Below, piece by piece: positions 10,185 through 22,093 of a DNA stretch of 64,000 nucleotides. The stretch comes from Eublepharis macularius. Its lineage: Eukaryota > Chordata > Lepidosauria > Squamata > Eublepharidae. A model generated the notes under the pieces. That model saw nothing but the letters and a program-made list of their open reading frames with translations. It was not told the origin of the DNA and ran no database searches. The stretch spans positions 196,578,311 to 196,642,310 of the forward strand of contig NC_072791.1 of NCBI RefSeq assembly GCF_028583425.1. The letters run 5' to 3'. Within the stretch, counting starts at the first letter, position 1. Each line of letters starts with the position of its first letter. The translations under genes and the position numbers were made by a program.

Positions 10185-10325
10185 CTCTAAGCAGTTTCAG
10201 CCTTGGTTAGTAATTGGAAGGGGACACCTCCAAGAAAAACCAGGGCTACAAAGGCAGGCAAAGTCTCTTGCCTTGAAAACCCTAGCCGGGGTTGCCATAA
10301 GTCAGCTACAACTTGCCAGCACTTT
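10185..10325 (+). mobile_element. 5S rRNA-derived SINE, diverged
   Basis: actctaagcagtttcagcct, tggttagtaattggaagggg, then the body 'ctcttgccttgaaaacccta' and 'gttgccataagtcagctaca'. The 5S-like head is shortened; the body matches 53190-53372. Confidence 0.65.
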
Positions 10326-10404
10326 CTACCACCAGTGTTTGAGAGATATTTGACCAGCTGCTTTTATTTTTTCAGTAGGAGGCTACTGTTCTTCATTCTT
10401 CTCC

Positions 10405-10632
10405 TCATAGTGTTACCAACCTCCAGGTGAAGGCTGGAGTTCTCCAGGAATTACAACTGATCTCTAGACTACAGAGATCAGTTCCTCCAGAGGAAATGGC
10501 AACTTCAGAGGGTGGACTCTCTGGTATCGCATCCCTACTGAGATCCCCTCGCCAAAAAACGGTCCACCCCCAGGCACCGTCCCCAAATTTCCAGGAATTT
10601 CCCAAGCCAGTGCAGGCAATCTGGTACCAGTT
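10405..10632. repeat. Non-autonomous DNA element ('accaacctccaggtg' family)
   Basis: Shares its order of blocks with 11972-12178: ctggagttctccaggaatta, a central palindrome ctgatctctagactacagag, cagttcctccagaggaaatg, and ccaaatttccaggaatttcc. Ends resemble gttgccaac inverted repeats. Likely a MITE; superfamily not proven. Confidence 0.5.
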
Positions 10633-10917
10633 CCAACCAGCATCACTTTATCTAAGTCAGATCTGCATGGCGTTCTACGCAGGATATATTTAAGAGCTCT
10701 TAAGATCAGGGCCTGAAACATCTTTTTCTCTTTCGGCCTTTTTCTTTTATACATTCAATCGGATGAAGAGATCTGGAGAATTTGAATGTATGTACATTTG
10801 GTTGGTCCGAATAAAAAGTATTAATAGTTTTTGCTTTGCAATATTGCTATGGATCAACTTTTTGCAACCTCTAACACAGAAGGTGAAAAGCATACATGGA
10901 TAAATGGGCTTGTCACA
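10633..10917. other. No feature recognised
   Basis: Nothing recognised. Confidence 0.35.
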
Positions 10918-11478
10918 GAATCACAGAGTTGGAAGGGGCCATACAGACTTTCTAGTCCAACCCCCTGCCCAATGCAGGATGAGCCTAAAGCATCTCTGAC
11001 AAATATTCCTCTAGCCTCTTCTTGAAAATTGCCAGTGAAGGGGAGCTCACAACCTCCCCAGACAGCTGATTCCACCTTTGAACTACTCTGACTGTGAAAA
11101 AGTTTTTCCTAATATCCAGCCAGTACCTTTCTGCATGTAATTTAAGCCCGTTGCTTTGAGTCCTATCCTTTGCTGCCAACTGGAACAGCTCCTTGCCCTC
11201 CTCCAAATGACAGCCTTTCAGATATTTAAAGAGAATAATCTTGTTCCCCCTCAACCTCCTCTTCTCCAAACTAAACATTCACAAGGGCCTCAGCCTTTCC
11301 TCGTAGGGCTCAGTCTCCAGACCCCAGATCATCCTCATTGCTCTCTTTTGCACCCTCTCAATTTTGTCCACATCCATTTTGAAGTGAGGCCTCCAGAACC
11401 GCGCACAGTACTCCAGGTGAGGCCTGATCAAGGCACCTGGAGTACTGTGTGCAGTTCTGGAGGCCTCATCATTTTTAT
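10918..11478 (-). mobile_element. CR1 LINE 3' fragment with 5' inversion
   Basis: The minus strand encodes the C-terminus of CR1 ORF2: RPHLEYCARFWRPHFK, DVDKIERVQKRAMRMIWGLE and then EKRRLRGNKIILFKYLKG, LDIRKNFFTVRVVQRWNQL. The 3' end is at about 10918 (cagaatcacagagttggaag). At the 5' side, from about 11441 to 11478, the same segment (tggagtactgtgtgcagttc, then tggaggcctca) appears in plus orientation, forming a short inverted junction. That layout is typical of twin-primed LINE insertions. The frame is interrupted. Confidence 0.85.
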
Positions 11479-11574
11479 ATAGCTGAGACCATCGTCCTAA
11501 AACTTGCTTACTTTTGAGGAATTTCTTTGAATTAATGGGAACTATATTAAGCAAAATGGTCTGAAAGTCTACCA

Positions 11575-11870
11575 AGAGTTTTTAGAAAGTGGTAGGGCCA
11601 GGTGGGGCTTTTGCTTAGCAAGGCTTCTGAATGGCCATTGGAGATTTGATTGGCTGTGTGGATTTTTTTAAATGCTGCTTTAGCAGCCACTGCTACAACA
11701 GTGGATCTTTATTGTGTGTCTGAAATGGTGGCAGCCATTGTATGGCTGGCTCCACCTAATGAGGCAGCCATTTTGTGGCAACCGTTTTGTGGCTGGGCCC
11801 ACCACATTGTGTCAGAATTACAAATAAGCAGCAGGCTCTAAAAGATTGGGAGCCACTATGCATGACTTTT
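11575..11870. repeat. Probable hAT-derived fragment
   Basis: Contains repeated 'ggcagccat/ggctg' words (ggtggcagccattgtatggc, gaggcagccattttgtggca) and ends in ctctaaaagattgggagcca, reminiscent of a hAT terminus. Both ends and a target duplication could not be fixed. Confidence 0.3.
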
Positions 11871-11971
11871 ATTATAACTGTGGCTAGATCTTTTCTTTGA
11901 TCCCTGATTATACAGCAGAGTATCTTGACCCCTAATCAGAGTAGTAGTAAGGAACAGATTCCTGGGTGGAG

Positions 11972-12178
11972 TTACCAAGATCTAGGTGGGGCCTGGAGAG
12001 CTCTCAGAATTACAGCTGCATTTCATACTACTGAGATTAGTTCCTCTGGAGAAACTGGCTGACTTGGAAGATGGACTCTATGGCAGCTCTGAGCTGAGGC
12101 CTCTCTCCTCCTCAAACCCCAGGATCCACCCCCAAATTTCCAGGAATTTCCCAGCCTGGAGTTGGCAACCCTGTTTCT
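11972..12178. repeat. Non-autonomous DNA element, second copy
   Basis: Same family as 10405-10632: ggagagctctcagaattaca, gagattagttcctctggaga, ccaaatttccaggaatttcc, then ggagttggcaaccctg at the right end. Confidence 0.5.
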
Positions 12179-12264
12179 AGGTCATACTGTGTCCCTCTAA
12201 ATCCGCCTATGGAAGCCACTTCTGCCAGTGCTCATGGTTCAGTTACACAGAACCTCCCCTCACC

Positions 12265-13165
12265 TGAATTAAGATAAGTAGTGACCTGAAGCATCAATTT
12301 ACAAAATTTTATTGCAACGCCACACAGAAATGGAACAAGTTAAAATCTGTGTGTTAAAATGGATGAAAAACTTTGGCGAAACTATCCCCATGAACCAATG
12401 GGAATATCTATGGACTAAAGATATTAAATGTACAGTTTGTCAGTTGTTAAGAGAGAACTGGTATAAAACGTTCTTTAGATGGTATACTACCCCAAAGACA
12501 TTGTGAGAATTAGTAAGGACTATAGGGGACAGTACTGGAAATGTCAGTGCATGGATGCAACATTTTATCATATGTGGGGGACATGTAAGAAAGCACAAAG
12601 ATATTGGATAAAGATACATGAAGATTCTCAAACTCAGGTATGACCTAAATGCACAAAATATGCTATTAAACATTTTACCAAAACATGTAACAAAAGAACA
12701 AGGAGATCTTTTCCAGTACATGGTGACAGCTGCAAGAGTACTATATGCAGCGAAATGGAAAACAGAATTGTGCCCTGACACGCCAGAGTGGATAGACAAG
12801 ATTTATGAATGCGCATCAATGGCCAAATTAACTTCTATGTGCACAATAAACCAATAGTGGAATTCTGGAAAAAATGGAAATATTTCTTCGGCTACTTAGG
12901 ATAAACTAAGATAAATTAAGGTAATATGATACAAAGATAAAACACAGAAGAAATGATTGATTAAAAATTATTGATACTAAAGTTTGAGTATAAGTAACTA
13001 AGGAGAGGGAATGAGAGCTATTATAAAATTTAGTTGTGTTGTTATTTACTCTGAATATATCTATTAGCCTAATTTAAATTCAAACATAGAGCTTGTATAA
13101 GTTCTTATGCACATTCTATTGTTATATCTTTTCTTTTTAAATAAAATCTTTCTAAAAAAATTTAA
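12265..13165 (+). mobile_element. L1 LINE, 5'-truncated, decayed
   Basis: The plus strand shows the C-terminal part of L1 ORF2 aligned with the copy at 61182-62552: CVLKWMKNFGETIPMNQWEY and NWYKTFFRWYTTPKTL at 12340-12505, followed in another frame by the Cys-rich segment (tggaaatgtcagtgcatgga). There are several stops and frame changes. The 3' UTR is A-rich and ends near 13165. Flanks agaacctcc-ctc (about 12249 and 13168) may be an eroded target-site duplication. Confidence 0.8.
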
Positions 13166-14089
13166 AAGAACCTCCTCTGACCCCGGTCAGCAGAACAGAA
13201 AGGTAGATGGATCCCAGAAATATATTTACCACCTAGAGAACATCAATATTCCCATCTGATTTTTAAGTGCGTAGACTTGTTGATGTAAAGATTTGATTTC
13301 CTTGTGACTGCATCTGTTCTTAAATCGTCTCCTTACGGTTCCCCCTCCCTTTGTCACCTTCAATAAACCTTTTTAAGTGCCTTTTAAGTAGACCTCTTCC
13401 TCTGCCTGATAAATCTGTAAACTCAAGAATAACATCTCCTGTAAGCCAGGCCCTTTTTTTCACTTCAACAGTTTTAAGAGAATGAGAGCAGGCACATTTC
13501 TTCCCTCTGAAGTTTCCGTCTCCGATTGACCAAATGTGCTGGACTCAGATATAGATGGCTAAAGCGTTGTGTATTCCAGGCCAAAGTAATTCTCATCTTT
13601 TGCAGTCTTTACTTTCAGAACCATTTCCTCTGGCATTCTTTGGTGATGTTTAGGATTATTATAATGGGATTGAAATGTCAAATTATATGCTTTGTTTAAA
13701 AGACGTAAACCTAAATGCAGAGCGCATCTCCAGTGAAGGAAAGCAATTGCACTGACAGTTTGTAAATGCATGCATAATGACACGTTGTATGCTTAGGTGC
13801 ATATTTTCCAGGGAGATTGCTGGGTATTTTACTGATAACTTGGAACTACTAATGTTTTAATTACAGGCAGATACTGCTGCTGCTTTTCCAGATTAAAAAA
13901 AGATATTTTTCTTATTAAAACCAAATTCTAATTTATGATTAAGTGTGTGCAAAGCCTGTGGGTAATTTATATGCCAGAGCTGCATAGACATAACTCTGGG
14001 CAGTTTATTTTATTTACCAGAACATTCCTGAGCACCTACCAATCATGTCCAAATAACATCAAAACATAAAAATAAGGTAACAAAAATGA
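13166..14089. other. No feature recognised
   Basis: AT-rich DNA; nothing recognised. Confidence 0.4.
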
Positions 14090-14148
14090 ATAGGGCTGCA
14101 TTCTTTTGCACATAAGTCATATTGAACTCAATGAGGCTTACTTCTGAG
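14090..14148. repeat. Part of a palindromic repeat, split by a hAT
   Basis: ataagtcatattgaactcaa, tgaggcttacttctgag resembles the fold-back family whose arms read gggcttacttctgagtagac (compare 39585-39620 and 62805-62835). The hAT at 14149-14342 interrupts it. Confidence 0.4.
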
Positions 14149-14342
14149 CAGGGCTTTTTTTCTGAGAAAAGAGGTGATGGAACTCTCAAGAGGGAAATGA
14201 GGGGGAAACACATAGCCCCCCTTACCAAACGGCCATTTCCTCCAGGGGAACTGATCTCTGTCTGGAGATTGGGGGCGGGGCCACTGGACACGAGAGGTAC
14301 CGGAACTCTGTTCCACTGCGTTCCCGCTGAAAAAAAGCCCTG
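14149..14342. mobile_element. hAT non-autonomous transposon, 194 bp
   Basis: Terminal inverted repeats cagggcttttttt and aaaaaaagccctg, with an exact 8-bp target-site duplication cttctgag at 14141-14148 and 14343-14350. Eight-base duplications and CAGGG ends are hAT hallmarks. Internal sequence has no transposase. A related left end is at 28285-28380. Confidence 0.88.
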
Positions 14343-14692
14343 CTTCTGAGTAACCATGTTCAGAAGGTTGCCTGTTTCTTTCCAATCTCTGCAACAGAGG
14401 AAGGAGGGAGGAAGAATAGGGAGGCAACTTTTGACTCTAAGATATGTCAAGATTGATCAATAAAGGAATTTTTTTTAAAATTGCTCCTCTAGTAATAATC
14501 ACATTTGCAGTTTCCAAGTGGGAATACAGCAGAACCATTGTTATTAGAAAGAATACAATATTCACACTACTACAACCGCTATGCTTCAGACAAACACTGT
14601 GATGGCATCACAGCCTGGGTCTCTCAGACAAGCTACTTCTGTGGCAGACCACAAAATAATTGATTGTTGGAAGGGGGCACTGGGTATGTGAC

Positions 14693-14770
14693 AGTGCTGT
14701 CCTAAGCAGACTTACCCCCTTATAAGCCCATTGACTTCAATTGTGTTAGAAAGGTATGACTTTACTTAGG
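14693..14770. repeat. Short palindromic repeat ('ttaggattgca' family)
   Basis: Left cagtgctgtcctaagcagac, centre cccattgacttcaattg, right tatgactttacttaggag. Confidence 0.6.
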
Positions 14771-14774
14771 AGGA

Positions 14775-17700
14775 AATGGTAGGGAAAAGCAACAATAGAA
14801 CTTTTGATTGGACAGGTAATTTGAAAAACATTGATCATAATTAAGGTTGTTCAAGTAAGAAGTTAATTGTCCTTGAAAACTGAATCATGAGCTGTCTAGT
14901 AGTAGTGGTCATGGAAACTAGAAATCCATGGGACTACAGCAGAGGAAAATCAGACAGCAGCATCTATAGCTAAAATCAGAGGCTGTTGTTATCAGATACG
15001 GAAAGAAGGCTTGGGTCATATGCAGAGTACATCTGTGAGTAAATATTTCCCCAGAATTTGCAGTAACATATATGTACCCCTTGATTAAATAAATCAAAAA
15101 GGCCAAACTCAGTGGTTTCAGAAGTTTCATGAACCCAGTAAATGTACTTTAATTTTTTAGACATATTTTAATGAGAACAGTCTCTTCATGTAGGTCAGCA
15201 TCTTAATATATAATGGCTTGGATCCTACCAGCTTTGGACACCCAAATGGCTATGGCAAGGATCATGGGACCTGCATTGGCAAAAACCATGTGGGGCAGGG
15301 CTGTGGTAAGGAGGCTGATTGGGTGAGATTGGTCAGAAAAGCGAGCTGGATACAACCCAATGGTACAGAATAGTGTATTTTGACTCTCCCCCCCCCCATG
15401 GTAGAAGAACCTAAAATAAATTTAGTGGATATGTAGTTATTAGGCCTGATACTCATAGTTAAATAAGCATGGTAAAAATGAAATTTGAAAATATTTGTGT
15501 GATGTTGTATTTGCCATAAAAGGAGCCACATATCTGTACCACTGGTGAAAAAAAAATAACCTATTTCATTGTTATAATCATTTTGATGTAATGGTGAACT
15601 TTGCTTGTGACATCAGTGCCTCGAAGCATTGCCTTTAGCTGAGTTTCAAAACATTTTCATATTCTTGAAGATGGAGCTAGCGCCTTCCCCTTCAAATTTA
15701 GCTGAAAGGTACTTTCCGTGTGATAGGGATACCATGAATTTTCCACTGAAGCTTTTTGCTGTTAAACTTCCCCAGTTCACCACAATCGAGCTTTGAGCCG
15801 GTCAGGAATTGGATTGCATTGAGCAAGCTGAGCAGCTGCCAAATAAGTTTGCAGCTACGTGTTGGTCAGAAGCTGGCTCACAGCTGATTGGGGGATTACA
15901 CAGAGAGAGGGGGGGGAGAGAGCTGCACAGAGAAGATGGAGCTCAGAAGTAATTGGCTTCTGAGCTCCCCGTTGCAAAAAGGAGAAAAAAGAGATTATTT
16001 CTCTCCTTCTTTCAGCAACCCAAGCCAATAGCTTGTGAGGAAGAGAAGAAAAACAATCTTATTTCTTTCTCCCCACCCCAACTGTAGAGCTTGGGCAGTG
16101 GAGAACCTGAATGGACTCCTCCTTTTCTGCACAACCCAAGCTGACAGCTTGGGCTGAGGAGAAAAGAAGGGAAATCAGCTGCATTTCTGCTCACCCACTC
16201 CCCGCCCCAGTAAATCTGCTGTATCTCAAGAAGCCTGGGAAGCGGCAAAGTTCTCTGGATAGATCAGAAGAACCAGACTTCCAATGGATCAGCTAGGAGT
16301 CAGCTGCTAATTCCCCCTTCTGCCGTAAAATACTTCGCCAGGCACAAAGCAAAATTCCCCAGCAGGAGAGCAGATCTGATAGCTGCACTTTAGCCTCTTC
16401 TTTTGAATAGACTCAAACAGGTTGCAAACAGTTCATTGATTTATTGTTTGCCTGATCACCACTGGCCAATGGGAAGTACGCCAAACTGGTGCGTGTTCAA
16501 GAACCCCCTATTGTGTGATGAGAATTGAGATCTAATAAGTGAGCATCTCAGGAACAATTAATAAGTGGTCAGCAACAAAAGAGGAGCTGATCCAATGGCT
16601 TGTTCCATACTGTCTCATGCTCCAGCCAAAATATGGGGTAATATTCAGGTGATATGGAACCAACTCTTTGATAATGCCTGTGTGATTCCAAGGCCCAAGC
16701 ACTACCTGGGAAGTATGAGAAGAAACCATGCTGTTAACAGTAACATATGAATTGGTCCTTCATCCGCAGTATTGCAGTCAGCAGTGTTACTCACAGTTAA
16801 GTGGATTCGGTTTTTAGCATCTGGCTGAATGTAAAGGCACAGCATCTAACTCTATGTATGATTACCTTTTAAATAGAGAATACTTGATTGTCTTACCCTA
16901 CTGTATAGAACTGCCTTTTGTGGAAATAAAAATATGTTCAGTGAAGATAGTCTAACGGAATCAACCTAATTAGACTTCTGTAAAGTTAATTGTCGCTCCA
17001 TTACGTGTTTACTTTGGTTTTCCATACAATGAGTGCCTGGTTTGAAAGAGGGTAAAGGATTAATGCATTGTACTGTAACTATGAATTTCATTTGCGGAGT
17101 ATATAACTCATTGTAGCGATACTTTGAAATTAATGAACCTTCACAGTTCATTACAGATAAAAATGTTACACTCCCTCCTTCTCAATACGATAGAAGCAGA
17201 GTGTCCGCTATGTAAACAAGTCCTGGATTCCATTGGTGAACTATTATTTTTGTGGCCACGAAGCATCAATGGCTTATTTCCCTTGGTATGCTTCTGAGCT
17301 TTCTTCTCAAATTTTGTGAGATATATTGAATAACCAGTGAACTCTGACTCCTGCAAAAATCCCCAAATGCATTTTAATTAGGTCTCCGGATTTCCTTTAA
17401 TGAAGATTTAAGTGCTTTCTTTTTCATCCTACCCATTGCAGCTTGTTCTCACTCACAGCAACTGCGGAATTATAATGATTTATTAATTAAAAACTCGATA
17501 TCAGGCTAAGTGTTGTTGTTGTATCAGTAAATTAGTTTGGGCTTTCAAAGAGCCCTCAGTGCCATATCAGATTGCAAGAAAATGGCTCTCGGACTGGACA
17601 AACAAGGGAATTAAGGATTGGTATAAAATGACCATCTGAAAATGCATCTGGATAAGAGCTATTTTCGAAAAGGATCAAGAGACAAAATGGTCCACTTAAG

Positions 17701-18546
17701 GATCATTGGTTATTTCTCTGTCTCTTTTTTAAAAATCCTCAACTTGAAGCATGCTGGACCTGAAAATTGCCTTTCAGGTGGGAATCAGAGCTGGCTGCAA
17801 AACAAAATGGCATCCACAATGCAAACCGCATGTAATAATGATAAAACAAATGCAAAAGGATTATAACAGAAACAAGCATTTTATGTGGTGCTGCTGCCTC
17901 TAAATTCAGTATGTGCAGACAATATCTGGAAAATGGGAATGCATTAAAAAAGAGATGAATTTGCAGGCCAGACATTTAAGAAAGTTTTAATGAGACTGTA
18001 AAATATTATGATAAGCTCTTGTTCAAAATATACTCTGCACTGGTCACTGCAGTATTAAGGAGATAAAAAGTCACAGAGACAAAGAAAAGCATAATTACAA
18101 ACCAGACAGAGAGGTAGTATTACCATGATAAAGTTTTGACAGTAATCCAGGCTGCTGGAAAGGAACAATCAGAAAGCTCAATCCTAATGCAAGAACTTTT
18201 GCTAAAGATACGAATTTGCAAACTCTGTTGGTCTCAAGAAAACTAATTTACAAGTAAGTGTAGCCCTATGGAGATGATGTGTTAGGTGGAGAGAAGTGAC
18301 GCACAATGGATAAGTGCAATCAATTACTCTACTGTTCCTGCCCTTGCTCCTCCTGCCTGAGTGTTATGCGTTGCACATCACTTTTGCATGGCACTCAATG
18401 TAGCAATGCTACAGACTTGAGATTTTGAGAGGTACAAACCGCGTGGGCTCTTGCATAAATGTGAAGTCAGACGATGTTGGGTGGCAGACCTGGGTAGGGC
18501 ATTTAGACTACAAACATCTTCATAGGGCTTAAGTTTATGATGATGA
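14775..18546. other. Long stretch without recognised elements
   Basis: The longest repeat-poor stretch of the window. 15900-16300 is purine/pyrimidine-rich with imperfect inverted pairs around agcttggg and agctcagaagtaattggctt but no element ends were found. The remainder (16300-18546) is AT-rich. No convincing exon. Could hold old or lineage-specific repeats or conserved non-coding DNA. Confidence 0.4.
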
Positions 18547-18554
18547 GTTTGGAT

Positions 18555-19187
18555 TAGAGATGGGCACAATCCGCATTACGATCGAAAAAAACCCACGATA
18601 ATGGCGATCACGCGATCATGACCCGGCGGATCGTGATCGTCCACGGCCAACGATCCAGCGATCGAGAGGGGCCTGGATCGGGGCGATCGGGCTCAGATCG
18701 GGGATCCAGACACTCAGGCACCAGCAATCTATTCCCCTGGCAACAGAGCCAGGGGAATGCCTGAGCTGTGTTTGCCCTCTTTCTGTTGCCCTGGAAACCC
18801 GAATGGAAGCCCAGCTTTCCTTGATCAGCAGGGCTTCCTTCCAACCATGGAGCAGCAAAGTAGTCACCAGTTGGGAGAAGACACCCAGGGGAGGGAGGGG
18901 GAAGGGGGTGTTCTGTAGCCATGGGCACTCCAATCTCATCCCTGCAAACCCTGATAGGCAGCTCTGACGGCTAAACACAGACGGCCAAACACAAACACAG
19001 ATGCCGCCGGCATCACCCACCATTCCTGTATCGCTGGGAACAGCAGGGCGCCCCTCCGCTTTTGCCTCCACGATCCACGGATCGGGAACGGGAGATGATC
19101 GGTGTGGATCGTTTATTTGGGATCATTGCTGGCCCCAATCCACGATCAGTTGGATTGTTAATTTTTTTTGGATCGTGCCCATCTCTA
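18555..19187. mobile_element. hAT element, GATC-site subfamily
   Basis: Ends tagagatgggcac and gtgcccatctcta, with an exact 8-bp target-site duplication gtttggat (18547-18554 and 19188-19195). The subterminal regions are packed with GATC: I count 11 in about 18584-18709 and 7 in about 19069-19175, against one expected per 256 bp. The centre (about 18715-18960) is the shared cargo also present, inverted, in the element at 56515-58427 (cattccctcatctc-like segment; tcatccctgcaaaccctgat). No transposase. Open frames crossing it are not genes. Confidence 0.9.
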
Positions 19188-19327
19188 GTTTGGATACAGT
19201 ATTGTGTAGCTTTCCCTACAAAAGACTGTAAATTGGTTAAAAGTTGAGTTGATGAATATATCAACTAGGATCATCTGAAACAACAAGATGACACCAAATT
19301 ATTTAGAAGAACAAATTATTTAGAAGA

Positions 19328-19533
19328 CCAAAATTTTAGTGCAATAGCACCTTAAAGATCAACAAGATTTTCCAGGGTATAAGATTTCAAGAGTCAAGCT
19401 CCCTTCATCAGCATTTGAAAAGGGAGCTTCTCTCTCAAAAGTTTATACCTCAGAAAATCTTGTTGGCCCTTAAGGTGCTACTGCACTCAAATATTGCTCT
19501 TCTAATGCAGACCAATATGGCCGCTTACCTGAA
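19328..19533. mobile_element. Penelope-like element terminal palindrome (family C)
   Basis: Arms gcaccttaaagatcaacaag and cttgttggcccttaaggtgc are inverted. Flanks acaaattatttagaag (about 19311-19326) and accaaattaaatagagg (19534-19550) are a diverged direct repeat. The left arm carries a decayed hammerhead-like motif on the minus strand at about 19377-19413 (CTGATGA, GGGAG/CTCTT helix II, GAAA); the right-arm core is lost. Confidence 0.65.
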
Positions 19534-19550
19534 ACCAAATTAAATAGAGG

Positions 19551-20474
19551 ATAGAAAATCCTAAGATGACTTCAAAGTGCTTCCCTTTAAACCTGGCAAT
19601 TCCAAACGGTTGAATCCCTTCTCATCTTTGAACAACTTTACAAAATGAATGTAACTCAGCAATCAGAAAATTATTTTATAAAAATTAAGCCTTTTTGCCA
19701 ACCTCTCTGGGTCATCAGCATAACAAAGGAATGATTAGAAGGCAGAGTTGCAAGTTAGAAAAAATGCAACTTTTAATAATCATAGAATCCTAAAGAAAAG
19801 ATTTAATATTGATGTCTATTTTTAATCAAAATTAATCTGTAAGTCAAATATTTTGGCAACTGTGATTTGCCCCGTGGTTTAAAAGGACCTGTATAAACCA
19901 CCAAAGTTCAAGTCAAACCAGCAAACTACCTAAATACTCCAGCTTCCCTGGTGGCTTCCAGGAAAGCCCTATGAACTGATATAGATGCAACCTGGATCCT
20001 GACCATTTTTTCCAGTTTTGCCTCTAGAAAACAAAAATTGTCTATCTAGTCTAGCGTTCTGTTTCCAGTAGTGGTCCAGGACTCCCAGAAGGGGAGAGGG
20101 TACACTTTACTGGGGCCAGAGTGTGAGGGGCCTGGCCCAGGTTGCAATCTTACCATAAGGTGGAAAATGAGATAAAATGTAGATTATGCCTGAGGATATT
20201 TATAGAAACTTATTTTCTTGTATTTATTTATCTGTTGTCCAGATTTCTTGTGAGATTTGCTGGAGCAAATCAGAAGCAGTGTTAGAGCAGCAATCTCAAG
20301 TAACATTCACAACTGCTGGACCTCCCAGGTCTATCATATCAAGTACTACCAGTCCCAGAGTTCCTTTTGTATAGGCAGGAGAGAGGGACACTTTGTGGGA
20401 AGGGCAAAGCAAATCACCATAAGAGAGTGAGGGCAAGTGCTACTGGTTCTTCTGGTGGGGTTTGCTGGTAGGAT
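19551..20474. other. No feature recognised
   Basis: Nothing recognised; unclear coding-like frames only. Confidence 0.35.
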
Positions 20475-20565
20475 TGCCAGGTGTCTGCTTTCACCCCGAC
20501 AGTCCAGTATTTGGAGGGACTGTCCGTGGGAAACGTTTCCCCAATACCAGACACCTGGACCCTCC
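20475..20565. repeat. Inverted-repeat fragment
   Basis: ccaggtgtctg near 20478 and cagacacctgg near 20550 are inverted copies around a 60-bp spacer with its own short palindromes (ggactgtc, gacagtcc). Probably part of a MITE; ends unclear. Confidence 0.35.
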
Positions 20566-21031
20566 CCCATCACACAGGCCATCCGCCTAGCCTCCTGCAG
20601 TTGTGCAGTACCTCTGCCAGCCTGGCAGAAGGGGACAGCCAGCCCAGGCTTCCAGAAGTGAGTTGTCGCAATGACGTCTCACCTGGTACTAATGTCATCA
20701 TGCTGGACAGGAGTGCATGCACAGGATGGTTAACAATTGGTTAGTATGCACCCCTCTCCCTTTCCTCAGGCTCCAGTATTATTCTGGACCCCATCTGGCA
20801 GCCTATTTGCAGGCCCAAAGTAAATATGTCTAATTCAATCACAGTCACAAACACACAAGCTGAAGTGGTAGCTATAAATACCAACCAGGCAGCCAGAAAT
20901 ATAAGGAGGTAAAAGAAGGGGAACAAAAAGAGATGAAAGAGAACCAGTCTATTCTCTAGTTTTCCAAATCAGACAAGGCCTTTCTGCAGTCAGGCAACAA
21001 TATAGTAAGTAGGCAAGACGACAAACAAAAT
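20566..21031. other. No feature recognised
   Basis: Nothing recognised. Confidence 0.35.
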
Positions 21032-21304
21032 CAAGGTGAAAATGATTTCCATTTAGAGACAGAGTTTGTGGAAACTAATTTCCAGTGAAGTGTGCATAGT
21101 TTTACACACTTGCCAGTGATGGTGGAAGAAGCTGAAAGAAGTTTCAGCCAGCGAGCACTCATCAAAAACTGTGGGCGTTCTACAATGGGGCAAGAACACT
21201 TAAGCCAACTAGACATCTTGTCTATTGAGTGTAAACTTGCAACAGAAATTGAGCAGCTAGTTCATGCTTTTGAAATGAAAATGACCAGAAAAATAAAACT
21301 TTAA
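21032..21304 (+). pseudogene. hAT transposase C-terminal (dimerisation) domain relic
   Basis: The frame from about 21095 reads HSFTHLPVMVEEAERSFSQ, then LIKNCGRSTMGQEHLSQLDI and LSIECKLATEI before a stop at 21302-21304. This matches the conserved C-terminal hAT dimerisation segment (usually LPVTVASAERSFSKLKLIKN, LRSTMSQERLxxLxxLSIE) of ZMYM1-like hAT transposases. Upstream, 21040-21090 continues the homology (SEVCIVL) in another frame, with stops. Only about 90 codons remain, without the catalytic core. It is a dead DNA-transposon fragment or a retrocopy of a hAT-derived host gene. Confidence 0.7.
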
Positions 21305-21976
21305 GTTAATTTGAGTGAAGTTTTCAGCCTTGTCCATTAGAATTTTTTTTTAAAAATACACTGGCAGGAAGGTCAATGTATAGTGACCAAAACTTATGAA
21401 ATAGTTAGCAAACTTGTACTGGGCCTGAAAAGTTAACGCTAGGGCTCTGCAGTGGTCAACAAGATGAAGACAATTATTAATTGTTCCTCCTTAGTATTGG
21501 TGATCAAATACATTTGAAGGTTGTGGTTTTATTTATTTATTTTATTTAAACTATATACTGCTTTCTAGCAGCACTTATAGTTGTTAATATCATGGATAAT
21601 AGTCATTAACAGACCTGTCCCCCCCTCCCCCCAGGACTTAATCTGAACTATTTTAAAAACTTGGGCTAGTGGCCATGACAATATCCCATAGCAAAGATGT
21701 TCATTAGTTACATTGCAATACTATGCTGAGTTACCCCACTCTGAGGCCAATAAACTCAGTGGCTTGTATAGGATTGCGTTGTTAACTAACTAATTCATTC
21801 CAGATTAGTTTAGTCTAAAATCTGCCTTGCCATATTCCTTGGAAGGAAGCCTTGCTTCCTACTCTTAACTGTATAGGAAGAGGCTCTGAACTTCTGAATA
21901 CTTGTTGGGGAGTACCCTGTGCCTTACTTTATTTTTTTTCACACTTAGTTGAGATGTTGAAAGCCATTTCCAAGGC
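21305..21976. other. Mostly unrecognised; short LINE tail at 21525-21615
   Basis: ttttatttatttattttatt followed by aactatatactgctttctag looks like a reversed L2-type 3' tail. A weak palindromic repeat of the ttaggattgca family may lie at about 21712-21777 (gcaatactatgctgagttac and ataggattgcg). Confidence 0.35.

Positions 21977-22093
<117 letters not shown>

Noticed and set aside
18608-19071. 151-codon open frame on the minus strand
   Set aside because: Contained in the hAT at 18555-19187 and its GATC arrays; no known domain.
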